Assembly: GCA_017635395.1 (NCBI GenBank) | Contig: JAGBLN010000033.1 | Location: 1-62,502, forward strand | Length of the DNA stretch: 62,502 bases | From: Lachnospiraceae bacterium | Lineage (GTDB): Bacteria; Bacillota; Clostridia; Lachnospirales; Lachnospiraceae | Direction: 5' to 3' | Part shown: piece by piece, positions 36,494 to 44,655 of the stretch | Position numbering within the stretch: the stretch's first letter is position 1 | Layout of the letters: each line of letters begins with the position of its first letter | Position numbers and translations under genes: made by a program | The notes under the pieces: model-generated | Seen by the model: the letters and a program-made list of their open reading frames with translations, nothing else | The model's database searches: none | What the model was told of the DNA's origin: nothing

Positions 36494-37417
36494 ATGAGAG
36501 GCTATACATATGAGATTTTTACGGATTCTGCGAGCAACCTTACGGATGACCTGATAAAAAACGGAAACATCCGGATGATAAGCTATATCAGTACCATAGA
36601 TGGGAAAAAGTTCAAGTGCTACAAGGAAGGCCGCGACTATGAGGAAGCCGGCCGCAAATTCTATAATGCAATGCGGCGGGGAGCTGATGTACACACTTCC
36701 CTTATAGATATGGAAACGCTGCGGACTGCTTTTGAGCCCGTGGTTAAGGAAGGCAAGGACATTATATTCGTTGGAATATCAGGCGGACTGTCAGGAACGG
36801 TACAGGCTGCACGCATTGTGGCAAATGACCTTATGGAAGAGTATGAAGGCCGTACCATCCGCTGCATAGATTCAATGTCTGCATCACTGGGCGAGGGACT
36901 GCTTGTTATGCAACTTTCAAGGCTCAGGGATTCAGGCGCAACTCTTGAAGAGGCTGCTGAATATTATGAGAGCCACAAGATGAAGATGAACCACATTTTC
37001 ACTGTAGGCGACCTGGCATACCTGAAAAAAGGCGGTCGAATTTCACCTGCAGAGGCCCTGATCGGCAATCTTATAGGAATAAAGCCCATACTTAAGGCGA
37101 ATGATGACGGCAAGATAGTTGTCCACGGAAAAGTGCGAATGCGCAGGAAGGCTTTAGATTATCTGGTGGACATGACATGCGAGCGCATAGTCCGTCCCGA
37201 GTCCCAGGTAATTTCTATCTGCCACTGCGATGCACCTTCGGATGCGGCTTATGTAGCGGACAAGCTCCGCACGGCCCTTCCGGTAAAGGACATTATAGTC
37301 AGGTACTACGATCTTTGTACCGGTTCCCATGTGGGTCCCGGCACCGTTGCCATATTCTTCATGGGTGAAAACCGCATGGAGAACATGAAGGCCGCAAGTA
37401 CATCAACAGTGGCGTAA
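36494..37417 (+). CDS. DegV family fatty-acid-binding protein
   Basis: 307 residues of the DegV/FakB family. The N-terminus YEIFTDSASNLTDDLI carries the family's conserved Asp and Ser residues; the second site is in SGGLSGTVQAARI; GDLAYLKKGGRIS follows, with the family motif KPILK. FakB proteins bind a fatty acid and present it to the kinase FakA. No fakA is visible nearby, so a role in fatty acid use is inferred from the family only. ATG 36494 (GAGGTG upstream) is preferred to ATG 36479, which has no ribosome-binding site. Confidence 0.85.
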   Translation: MRGYTYEIFTDSASNLTDDLIKNGNIRMISYISTIDGKKFKCYKEGRDYEEAGRKFYNAMRRGADVHTSLIDMETLRTAFEPVVKEGKDIIFVGISGGLSGTVQAARIVANDLMEEYEGRTIRCIDSMSASLGEGLLVMQLSRLRDSGATLEEAAEYYESHKMKMNHIFTVGDLAYLKKGGRISPAEALIGNLIGIKPILKANDDGKIVVHGKVRMRRKALDYLVDMTCERIVRPESQVISICHCDAPSDAAYVADKLRTALPVKDIIVRYYDLCTGSHVGPGTVAIFFMGENRMENMKAASTSTVA

Positions 37418-37439
37418 AGAGTTCAATCGTTTTTTCTGG

Positions 37440-37468
37440 CACACCGGACCTTTCCCGGTGTGTTTTTT
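37440..37468 (+). terminator. Terminator after degV
   Basis: ACACCGG (37441-37447) pairs with CCGGTGT (37455-37461), followed by T6. Confidence 0.8.
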
Positions 37469-37562
37469 ATTTTGTGCTTTACACATGAAATTCTCCGTGA
37501 TAGCAGTTTTACGTTTCTGGAAATATCCACGGCATTAGCCGCATTTTTCCAAGAAAATCCGG

Positions 37563-37591
37563 TTGAAGTGGTTAACTATGGTATTTATAAT
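37563..37591 (+). promoter_or_regulatory. Promoter of the first lysR gene
   Basis: TTGAAG (37563-37568), 17 nt, TATAAT (37586-37591), about 45 nt before the start codon. Confidence 0.55.
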
Positions 37592-37635
37592 AAAAGGAAA
37601 GATGAATGGACGAAATCAACAGGGCGGAGGATAGA

Positions 37636-38541
37636 ATGAATATCACACAGATTAAATATGTACTGGAAATTGCATCATCTTCATCCATGAGAGAAGCGGC
37701 CACGAAGCTTTTCGTGTCGCAGCCTGCTCTTTCAGCCAGCGTAAGCGAATTGGAGGATGAGCTGGGAATACTCATATTCGAAAGGACCAATAAGGGAATA
37801 TCCCTTACCGATGAGGGCAGGGAGTTTGTAAGCTATGCCAAAAAGGCTGTGGGACAGTATGAGATACTTGAGGACAGATACCTGTCAAAGGATAGTGACA
37901 AGGAGAGATTTTCAGTATCCACGCAGCACTATAATTTTGCCATAAAAGCTTTTACTGATGTGATAAAGACGGCTGACCCGGAAAGGTATGTTTTCTCCGT
38001 ACACGAAACAAAGACCAGGGATGTGCTGGAAGATGTCAGGACTATGAAAAGCGAAGTGGGGATCATTTCTTTTTCAGGTGCCAGTGAGAGGGTTATAAAA
38101 AAGCTTTTCAGGGAATACCAGCTTGAGTTTACGCCGCTTATGCAGAGGGAGACTTATGCATATGTATGGAAGGATCATAAATTTGCCAAAAGAAAAAATA
38201 TTTCGATAGAGGAATTAAAAGATTATCCCTGCGTATCATTTGACCAGACAGACGACAGCAATTTCTATCTGACGGAAGAGGCTATGGCGGATTATGATTT
38301 CCAGAAGATGATAAAGTCTGACGACCGTGCTACCACTATGGAGATAATAGCTGAGCTCCACGGATATTCTATTGGCTCGGGGATGCTTGCAAATGATAAT
38401 GCCATACTTCAGGGAATGGTTTCCATTAAGCTTAAGGAAGAAGATCCGCTCATTATCGGATACATAATCAGAAAAGGAAGCCAGCTTTCCGTATATGGAC
38501 AGGCGTATGTGGAAGAGCTGATGAAATATAAAGAATTATAA
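37636..38541 (+). CDS. LysR-family regulator, probable sulfur amino-acid regulator
   Basis: 301 residues. The N-terminal winged helix (about 1-60) has ITQIKYVLEIASSSSMREAATKLFVSQPALSASVSELE. The effector domain opens FSVSTQHYNFAIKAF and is clearly paralogous to that of the LysR encoded at 45618-46532 (shared STQHYxFAxK, SFxQ and KxxDRAT segments). The start at 37636 has GGAGG upstream and gives the normal LysR N-terminus; ATG 37606 adds ten unrelated residues. It sits directly upstream of metY-cysK and of a LysR-type operator at 38636-38665, so it is a good candidate to control the sulfur genes here. The inducer is unknown; O-acetylserine or a related metabolite would fit the family. Confidence 0.85.
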   Translation: MNITQIKYVLEIASSSSMREAATKLFVSQPALSASVSELEDELGILIFERTNKGISLTDEGREFVSYAKKAVGQYEILEDRYLSKDSDKERFSVSTQHYNFAIKAFTDVIKTADPERYVFSVHETKTRDVLEDVRTMKSEVGIISFSGASERVIKKLFREYQLEFTPLMQRETYAYVWKDHKFAKRKNISIEELKDYPCVSFDQTDDSNFYLTEEAMADYDFQKMIKSDDRATTMEIIAELHGYSIGSGMLANDNAILQGMVSIKLKEEDPLIIGYIIRKGSQLSVYGQAYVEELMKYKEL

Positions 38542-38635
38542 TTTTATATCTAAAAGGTTCTTGTAATTATCTCTGCTGTATATTTTCCTATCCTCAGGCG
38601 AGTCTATACGGTGGGGAGTACTGCAGAAATGAATT

Positions 38636-38705
38636 GTGATAATTTCTGCTTATCACACACGATAAATTCTCAATAATTTTCAAATTTATTCTCACTTGTT
38701 AATAT
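38636..38705 (+). promoter_or_regulatory. LysR-type operator A and promoter of the metY operon
   Basis: GTGATAA (38636-38642), 7 nt, TTATCAC (38650-38656), 3 nt, CGATAA (38660-38665). The -10 TG-T-TAATAT (38697-38705) starts its hexamer exactly 40 nt after the C of CGATAA; a shifted TATAAT (38703-38708) is also possible. The inverted pair contains T-N11-A, the LysR binding signature. The -35 region is poor, as expected for an activated promoter. Confidence 0.6.
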
Positions 38706-38776
38706 AATCCCAGAACGAAAGAAACACTCGCTGATAAAGCAGGGGTGATGATCAAGATAACAGGAAGGAGGTGCGG

Positions 38777-38902
38777 ATGATGACAAATACAATAGTTACT
38801 AAGTGGATGGCTTGTATGTGTTGTCGAATGTTTAACTCCCGGGTGGATGAGATGGCCCGGATGAGCGGTGGATCCGCATATCCGGAAAAGATACGATGTT
38901 GA
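38777..38902 (+). CDS. Cys/Met-rich leader peptide upstream of metY
   Basis: A 41-residue ORF with one of the best ribosome-binding sites in the window, AAGGAGG (38765-38771). It may start at ATG 38777 or 38780. It contains MACMCCRMF, with Cys codons at 38813, 38819, 38822 and 38897, seven Met codons, and ends RC-stop. The segment just after the Cys codons, CTCCCGGG (38836-38843), is perfectly complementary to the terminator's 5' arm. It has the same length, Cys position and final RC as the leader at 42271. Its likely role is a cysteine-sensing attenuator: stalling at Cys codons lets the antiterminator form, whereas free translation lets the terminator form. Confidence 0.7.
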   Translation: MMTNTIVTKWMACMCCRMFNSRVDEMARMSGGSAYPEKIRC

Positions 38903-38929
38903 AACAGGTATCATGAAGTGTGCCAGCTG

Positions 38930-38960
38930 CCCGGGAGCTAAATGAAGCCCCGGTTTTTTT
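38930..38960 (+). terminator. Attenuator terminator before metY
   Basis: CCGGG-a-GCT (38931-38939), loop AAATGA, and AGC-CCCGG (38946-38953, counting the extra C), followed by T7 (38954-38960). The 5' arm CCCGGGAG (38930-38937) can pair alternatively with CTCCCGGG (38836-38843) inside the leader peptide gene. A shorter competing stem pairs CCGGG (38839-38843) with CCCGG (38856-38860). Confidence 0.75.
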
Positions 38961-39003
38961 ATCGGAAGATTAAAAATTCAGAAGAGATAAGGAGAATAAA
39001 AAA

Positions 39004-40284
39004 ATGAGCGATTACAGATTTGAAACATTACAGTTACACGTTGGTCAGGAACAGGCAGATCCCACTACAGATTCAAGGGCAGTTCCCATTTATCAGACTA
39101 CATCATATGTATTCCACAACAGCAAGCATGCGGCAGACAGATTCGGTCTTGCAGATGCGGGAAACATATACGGAAGACTTACCAACAGCACACAGGATGT
39201 TCTTGAAAAGAGAGTTGCGGCTCTGGAAGGCGGAAGCGCAGCGCTTGCTGTAGCATCCGGAGCGGCTGCCATCTCATACACGATAGAAGCACTTGCGGCT
39301 AACGGCGGACATATCGTAGCACAGAAGACAATCTACGGTGGAAGCTACAATCTTCTTGAGCATACGCTTCCCCAGTACAATATAGAGACAACATTTGTAG
39401 ATGCACATAATCTTCAGGAGGTTGAAGGCGCAATTAAGGAAAATACAAGGGCGATCTACCTGGAGACACTTGGAAATCCCAACAGTGATATTCCTGATAT
39501 CGATGCAATAGCTGAGATAGCACACAAGCATGGACTTCCTCTTGTGGTAGACAACACCTTCGGAACACCTTACCTTATCAGGCCTATCGAGCATGGCGCT
39601 GATATCGTGGTTCATTCCGCAACAAAGTTCCTTGGCGGGCACGGAACCACACTGGGCGGTGTTATCGTAGAGGCAGGCAAGTTTAACTGGAAGGAAAGCG
39701 GAAAGTACAAGGGCATCGCAGATCCAAATCCCAGCTACCATGGAGTATCCTTCTATGATGTAGTCGGCCCGGCAGCATTTGTTACATATATAAGAGCTAT
39801 TCTTCTCAGAGACACAGGAGCAACTCTTTCACCCTTCAATGCATTCCTCCTTTTGCAGGGTATTGAGACTCTGTCTCTGAGACTGGAAAGGCATGCAGAA
39901 AATACCAAAAAAGTGGTAGAATATCTTTCAAAGAATCCTAAGGTTGCAAATGTAAACCATCCTTCGCTTGCTGACCACCCGGATCATGCACTGTATGAGA
40001 GATACTTCCCCAACGGCGGTGCATCGATATTCACTTTCGACATAAAGGGCGGACAGGAAGAAGCATGGAAGTTTATCGACAGCCTGGAGATCTTCTCATT
40101 GCTTGCAAATGTTGCTGATGTGAAGAGCCTTGTTATCCATCCTGCTACTACTACACACTCACAGCTTTCTGAGGAAGAACTGCTGGATCAGGGTATCAAA
40201 CAGAGCACCATTAGACTTTCGATAGGTACAGAACACATTGACGACATCATTGCCGACCTTGAGAAGGGATTTGCAGCAATCTGA
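39004..40284 (+). CDS. metY: O-acetylhomoserine sulfhydrylase / aminocarboxypropyltransferase
   Basis: 426 residues of the Cys/Met metabolism PLP family. The PLP lysine is K208 in HSATKFLGGHG. MetY features are the opening FETLQLHVGQEQADPTTDSRAVPIYQTTSYVF, the insertion around residues 226-262 (KESGKYKGIADPNPSYHGVSF), and a length of about 425 instead of the 380-400 of cystathionine enzymes. It makes homocysteine from O-acetylhomoserine and sulfide. AGGAG precedes the ATG. It is the first enzyme gene after a Cys-codon attenuator and forms an operon with cysK. Confidence 0.93.
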   Translation: MSDYRFETLQLHVGQEQADPTTDSRAVPIYQTTSYVFHNSKHAADRFGLADAGNIYGRLTNSTQDVLEKRVAALEGGSAALAVASGAAAISYTIEALAANGGHIVAQKTIYGGSYNLLEHTLPQYNIETTFVDAHNLQEVEGAIKENTRAIYLETLGNPNSDIPDIDAIAEIAHKHGLPLVVDNTFGTPYLIRPIEHGADIVVHSATKFLGGHGTTLGGVIVEAGKFNWKESGKYKGIADPNPSYHGVSFYDVVGPAAFVTYIRAILLRDTGATLSPFNAFLLLQGIETLSLRLERHAENTKKVVEYLSKNPKVANVNHPSLADHPDHALYERYFPNGGASIFTFDIKGGQEEAWKFIDSLEIFSLLANVADVKSLVIHPATTTHSQLSEEELLDQGIKQSTIRLSIGTEHIDDIIADLEKGFAAI

Positions 40285-40409
40285 TCCGGAAAGCCGGATA
40301 GAATAGCCTGAAAGGGCTGCATAACAGAATGAAGAATCAAAAGTATAACTGTCCGGGTGTCACAGACATCAGGACAGTTAGCTATGAAAAAAGGAGGAAG
40401 GTATCAACT

Positions 40410-41342
40410 ATGTCTAAGATTTACAAGGGAACATTAGGCCTGATAGGGAACACCCCGCTGGTTGAGGTGGTTAATATTGAGAAGGAGCTTGGGCTTGAAG
40501 CGACAATCTTAGTTAAGCTCGAATATTTCAATCCCGCAGGAAGTGTTAAGGATCGTATCGCAAAATCCATGATCGAAGATGCTGAGGAGAAGGGACTCTT
40601 AAAGGAAGGTTCAGTCATCATCGAACCCACATCCGGAAATACCGGTATAGGACTTGCGGCTATAGCTGCATCAAAGGGATACCGTATCATCCTTACCATG
40701 CCTGAAACCATGAGTGTTGAACGCCGTAATATCCTTAAAGCTTACGGTGCAGAGATTGTCCTCACAGAGGGCTCAAAGGGAATGAAGGGCGCTATTGCAA
40801 AGGCTGAGGAGCTTTCTAAGGAAATCCCGGACAGCTTCATACCCGGGCAGTTCGTAAATCCTGCAAATCCTGCGGTTCACAGAGCAACTACCGGACCGGA
40901 GATCTGGAACGATACAGACGGTAAGGTCGATATCTTCATTGCAGGCGTAGGTACAGGCGGAACAGTAACGGGAACCGGTGAATATCTTAAATCGCAGAAT
41001 CCTGGTATTAAAGTAGTTGCACTGGAGCCGGAGGATTCACCTGTGCTTTCTGAGGGAAGGGCAGGTGCTCATAAGATCCAGGGAATAGGCGCAGGCTTCG
41101 TGCCGGATGTGCTTAATACAAAAGTTTATGATGAAGTCTTCAAGGCTGCCAATCAGGATGCGTTTGATACTGCCAAGCTTCTTGCAAGGAGGGAAGGTAT
41201 TTCTGTGGGAATATCTTCAGGTGCTGCTCTTTTCGGAGCTATCCAGTTAGCTAAGAGGCCTGAAAACAAAGGAAAGACGATAGTTGCATTACTTCCTGAT
41301 AGTGGAGACAGATATTATTCAACACCGTTATTTACAGAATGA
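40410..41342 (+). CDS. cysK: Cysteine synthase A
   Basis: 310 residues, fold-type II PLP enzyme. PLP lysine K47 lies in NPAGSVKDR; TSGNTGIG and GTGGTVTGTG bind substrate and phosphate. It makes cysteine from O-acetylserine and sulfide. I place the start at 40410, where AAAGGAGG lies upstream and the protein begins like other CysK proteins. An in-frame ATG at 40329 would add 27 residues and is unlikely. The intergenic region contains an 8-bp inverted repeat AACTGTCC/GGACAGTT (about 40347-40381). Confidence 0.94.
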   Translation: MSKIYKGTLGLIGNTPLVEVVNIEKELGLEATILVKLEYFNPAGSVKDRIAKSMIEDAEEKGLLKEGSVIIEPTSGNTGIGLAAIAASKGYRIILTMPETMSVERRNILKAYGAEIVLTEGSKGMKGAIAKAEELSKEIPDSFIPGQFVNPANPAVHRATTGPEIWNDTDGKVDIFIAGVGTGGTVTGTGEYLKSQNPGIKVVALEPEDSPVLSEGRAGAHKIQGIGAGFVPDVLNTKVYDEVFKAANQDAFDTAKLLARREGISVGISSGAALFGAIQLAKRPENKGKTIVALLPDSGDRYYSTPLFTE

Positions 41343-41355
41343 TATGAACTATCAG

Positions 41356-41387
41356 AGCCCGGGGAAAGATTTCCCCGGGCTTTTTTT
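41356..41387 (+). terminator. Terminator of the metY-cysK operon
   Basis: AGCCCGGGGAA (41356-41366) pairs with TTCCCCGGGCT (41371-41381), followed by T7. Confidence 0.88.
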
Positions 41388-41421
41388 GGAATAAAATGAG
41401 TTAGAGGAATATCATCGGGGC

Positions 41422-41491
41422 GTGATAATCATAATTTATCACAGAAGATAAGATATAGAGAATATCCAACTTATATGTCGGGTGATATGCT
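41422..41491 (+). promoter_or_regulatory. LysR-type operator D and promoter of the SGNH gene
   Basis: GTGATAA (41422-41428), 7 nt, TTATCAC (41436-41442), 3 nt, AGATAA (41446-41451). An extended -10, TG-A-TATGCT (41483-41491), has its hexamer exactly 40 nt after the first base of AGATAA. The predicted transcription start falls at about 41498, which is the ATG itself. Confidence 0.55.
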
Positions 41492-41497
41492 TATAAC

Positions 41498-42127
41498 ATG
41501 AAAACAATAGTTGCATTTGGAGATTCGAATACATGGGGGCTTGTACCTAAGTCTGAGCCTCACGAGAGATATCCTGAAGATGTCAGATGGACAGGTGTGC
41601 TGCAGGGCTTATTAAAAGATGCCCGTGTGGTGGAAGAGGGACTCTGTGGAAGGACGACGGTTTTTGAGGATGAACTGAGACCGGGGAGAAAAGGTCTGTC
41701 AATGCTTCCGGTCATACTTGAAAGCCAGTATCCGGTAGATGCCGTGATCATAATGCTTGGAACCAATGACTGCAAAAGCGTTTACGGCGCATCCGCACAT
41801 ACCATAGGCAAGGGAATGGAACTTTGCATTGATGAATTAAAGAAATATGTTTCCGCAGAAAAGATTCTTCTGGTATCACCGATATTTTTGGGGAATGATG
41901 TGTGGTGGCCGGATAAGGATCCGGAATTCGGACCGAGATCGGTTGAGGTAAGCAAAGAGCTGAAGGCGATATATGTTCGTATAGCAGAAGCTAAAGGCAC
42001 TGCGTTTCTCGCTGCTTCGGATCATGCTTATGCAGATGATCTGGATAATGAGCATATGAATGAGAAAGGTCATGCAAGCTTTGCAAAGGCAGTCTATGAA
42101 AAGCTCGTAGAAATGAGAATAGCGTGA
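41498..42127 (+). CDS. SGNH/GDSL-family hydrolase
   Basis: 209 residues of the SGNH superfamily. Block I FGDSNTWG contains the nucleophile Ser10, block III is GTNDCK, and block V, with the Asp-x-x-His pair, is near DNEHMNEKGHA. Close relatives are small arylesterases or acyl-hydrolases. The gene has no good ribosome-binding site, and the predicted promoter places transcription start at the ATG, so the mRNA may be leaderless. The shared LysR-type operator places it in the sulfur regulon, which would suggest an acyl-ester substrate linked to O-acyl amino acids, but that is inference. Confidence 0.82.
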   Translation: MKTIVAFGDSNTWGLVPKSEPHERYPEDVRWTGVLQGLLKDARVVEEGLCGRTTVFEDELRPGRKGLSMLPVILESQYPVDAVIIMLGTNDCKSVYGASAHTIGKGMELCIDELKKYVSAEKILLVSPIFLGNDVWWPDKDPEFGPRSVEVSKELKAIYVRIAEAKGTAFLAASDHAYADDLDNEHMNEKGHASFAKAVYEKLVEMRIA

Positions 42128-42160
42128 CAGTCTCTTTCACGGTGTGGAAAGTTTTGATAG

Positions 42161-42230
42161 GTTATAAGTAAAAATTATCACAGGCGATAAGAAGTAATGA
42201 TTTTTCGAAGATGCCTGCGGATGGTAACAT
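42161..42230 (+). promoter_or_regulatory. LysR-type operator B and promoter of the mcc operon
   Basis: GTTATAA (42161-42167), 7 nt, TTATCAC (42175-42181), 3 nt, CGATAA (42185-42190). An extended -10, TG-G-TAACAT (42222-42230), has its hexamer exactly 40 nt after the first base of CGATAA, the same geometry as at the metY operon. Confidence 0.6.
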
Positions 42231-42270
42231 TACCAATGTCAGATAAATTTTATAAAAGCAGGAAAAGGAA

Positions 42271-42396
42271 ATGACTAAAGTATTGATGACAAAAATGAAT
42301 AACACACAGTGTTGTTGCAGTAACGTATTCCGGGCTGGATTGGCGGTCGGGATGTGGGAGGATATTTCCTTGATTCCTGATAGAGAGCGATGTTAA
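42271..42396 (+). CDS. Cys-rich leader peptide upstream of mccB
   Basis: A 41-residue ORF with three consecutive Cys codons (42310-42318; peptide NNTQCCCSNVF), a final RC-stop, and a purine-rich ribosome-binding site (GGAAAAGGAA). It is the same length as the leader upstream of metY, and in both there are 27 residues from the CC pair to the end. CCGGGCT (42330-42336), starting 11 nt after the last tandem Cys codon, is perfectly complementary to AGCCCGG (42424-42430) at the terminator's 5' arm. The role is as proposed for the metY leader. Confidence 0.7.
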   Translation: MTKVLMTKMNNTQCCCSNVFRAGLAVGMWEDISLIPDRERC

Positions 42397-42423
42397 TGCA
42401 AGAACATTGTAACTTATGCCAGA

Positions 42424-42453
42424 AGCCCGGGAGTATGTATCCCGGGTTTTTTT
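42424..42453 (+). terminator. Attenuator terminator before mccB
   Basis: CCCGGGA (42426-42432), loop GTATGTA, TCCCGGG (42440-42446), then T7. It is mutually exclusive with the 7-bp pairing between 42330-42336 and 42424-42430. Confidence 0.8.
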
Positions 42454-42487
42454 ATAGATTATCATTAATTAAACGGAGGAAAAGAAA

Positions 42488-43649
42488 ATGAGCTTAAAGA
42501 TTGATTCGGTACTGATACACGGAGGCAGGGACGGAGATGAAACCACAGGTGCGGTAAATGTTCCCATATACCAGACATCCACATATAAGCAGGATGGTCT
42601 GGGAGAAACAAGGGGCTGGGAGTATTCCAGGACAGGAAATCCTACACGGGATGCTCTGGAAAAACTGCTCGCAGACCTGGAACAGGGGGAGTACGGATTT
42701 GCATTTGCATCAGGACTGGCAGCCATCAACACGGTACTTTCATTATTTAAGTCAGGCGATAAGCTGATCGTTTCAGATAATATTTACGGCGGCACGTTCA
42801 GAATACTTGATAATGTGTTTAAGAATTTCGGCATCACATATGAGATAGTGAATACTTCGGATGTTTCGCTTATAGAGAAAGCGATCGATGACAGCGTAAA
42901 AGCTGTATATGTTGAAAGCCCGGCGAATCCTCTGCTTACTGTCACGGATATTGCTGCTGTTGCGGAGGTCGCTCATAAATACAATAAGCTCTTAATAGTA
43001 GACAATACATTTCTGACACCCTATCTGCAGAGACCTCTTACACTCGGTGCGGATATAGTTATACACAGCGGTACAAAATATCTTGGCGGACACAGTGATA
43101 CGGTATCAGGTCTCGCGGTTGTTAAGGATAAGGAACTTGCGGACAGGCTTTATTATCTTCAGAATGCCATAGGCGGAGTGCTTGCACCCTGGGACAGTTT
43201 CCTTGTGATACGTGGGATAAAGACTCTGGGCGTCAGGATGGACAGGCATGTTGCAAATGCAGGTAAGATCGCAGAGTGGCTTGAACAGAGCGGATATGTA
43301 AGTAAGGTATATTATCCGGGACTTAAGTCGGATCCCGGATATGAGGTTCAGAAAAAAACAGGCAGATGGAGCCGGTGCAATGATCTCGTTTGTACTGGAT
43401 GAAAAGTATGATTATCGTAAATTTTTCAAATCACTTAAGCTGATAACTCTTGCGGAAAGCCTTGGCGGTGTGGAGTCGCTTGTCTGCCACCCTGCAAGCA
43501 TGACACATGCTGCTATACCTGCGGATATCAGAAAGAAAGTCGGGATAGTTGATGAGCTTATACGTTTTTCTGTAGGAATAGAGGATGCTGACGATCTGAT
43601 AGAAGATCTTAAGCAGGCGATAGAAGCATCTGCAAAGGAGGTGAAATGA
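42488..43649 (+). pseudogene. mccB: Cystathionine gamma-lyase/synthase-like gene, frameshifted at a poly-A tract
   Basis: The first 289 or so codons encode a normal Cys/Met metabolism PLP enzyme: YSRTGNPTRDALE, and PLP lysine K197 in HSGTKYLGGHSD. At a run of seven A (43352-43358) the frame shifts and stops at 43402. The remaining C-terminal part continues in the +1 frame as QADGAGAMISFVLD... to 43649. Removing one A restores a full enzyme of about 386 residues. Its place before mccA suggests MccB, the lyase of the reverse transsulfuration pair. It could be a true mutation, a phase-variable tract, transcriptional slippage, or a sequencing error. AACGGAGGA precedes the ATG. Confidence 0.75.
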
Positions 43650-44563
43650 TCATGGATGTATATATGAGTGTTCATGAAATGATAGGTTCTACCCCGGTAC
43701 TTAAGCTGAATCACCTGGGGATAAAAAAGGAAGTGAATCTGTATGCAAAGCTTGAGCTTATGAATCCTGCAGGAAGTGTGAAGGATCGTGTGGGAATGTA
43801 TATGCTCGACGATGCTGAAGAAAGAGGACTGATAAAACCGGGTGGAACTATTGTGGAGGCCACTGCCGGCAATACCGGAATAGGCATAGCGATAGCTGCA
43901 TTAAACCGGGGATACAGGGTAATATTTACTGTTCCGGAAAAGTTTTCCATCGAGAAGCAGAAGATAATGAAAGCCCTTGGTGCGGAGATCATACATACCT
44001 CCAGAGAAGAGGGAATGCTTGGCGCAGAGAGAAAGGCTCAGGAGATACTTAAAGAAATCCCAGACTCGATATCACTGGGGCAGTTTCATAATCCGGCAAA
44101 TCCAAAGGCCCACTATGAGACTACGGGACCGGAGATATACAGGCAGCTTGACGGACAGATAGACTATCTCGTGGCAGGTGCAGGCAGCGGCGGAACATTT
44201 AGCGGAATAGTGAAGTATCTTAAGGAAAAGGATGAAAGTATAAAGGGTGTACTTGCGGATCCCTACGGTTCGATCATCGGTGGCGGCGAGCATGCAGACT
44301 ATGATATAGAAGGTATTGGAAATGATTTCATAGCGGATACGATGGATGTGACGCTTATTGACAAGGTGATAAAGGTAACGGACACAGAGGCCTTTGAAAC
44401 ATCAAGAATCCTTGCGGCAAAGGAAGGAATCCTTGCTGGATCATCATCAGGTGCTGCGCTCTCTGCAGCGATAAGGCTGGCAGACGAGATAGACCATGGA
44501 AACATAGTTGCGGTTCTTCCCGACAGAGGGGACAGATATCTGAGTAAGGGACTTTATGATTGA
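43646..44563 (+). CDS. mccA: Cystathionine beta-synthase-like enzyme (MccA-type)
   Basis: 305 residues, CysK-like fold without CBS or C-terminal regulatory domains. PLP lysine K46 lies in NPAGSVKDR. The loop reads TAGNTGIG, as in MccA and cystathionine beta-synthases, where CysK has TSGNTGIG. MccA makes cystathionine from homocysteine and an activated serine, and MccB cleaves it to cysteine. The ATG at 43646 overlaps the mccB stop (ATGA) and follows AAGGAGGTG; ATG 43652 is also possible. Cysteine synthase is the alternative function. Confidence 0.8.
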   Translation: MIMDVYMSVHEMIGSTPVLKLNHLGIKKEVNLYAKLELMNPAGSVKDRVGMYMLDDAEERGLIKPGGTIVEATAGNTGIGIAIAALNRGYRVIFTVPEKFSIEKQKIMKALGAEIIHTSREEGMLGAERKAQEILKEIPDSISLGQFHNPANPKAHYETTGPEIYRQLDGQIDYLVAGAGSGGTFSGIVKYLKEKDESIKGVLADPYGSIIGGGEHADYDIEGIGNDFIADTMDVTLIDKVIKVTDTEAFETSRILAAKEGILAGSSSGAALSAAIRLADEIDHGNIVAVLPDRGDRYLSKGLYD

Positions 44564-44655
44564 TATTGGTAATCACTGTGAGGGAATAAGCTGGTCGTTT
44601 AGGACAGAATTCATCGTAGCAAACATGAAAAGGATATATACCGAAAGGTAAAGAA

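Noticed and set aside
40329-40409. A fourth leader peptide or N-terminal extension before cysK
   Set aside because: The stretch is in frame with cysK, has one Cys codon, no terminator and a strong ribosome-binding site at its end, so it is best read as an intergenic region with a short inverted repeat.
43352-43402. Programmed -1 frameshift at A7 in mccB
   Set aside because: The downstream frame is reached by a +1 (or -2) shift, not -1. Slippage, mutation or sequencing error are the remaining options.
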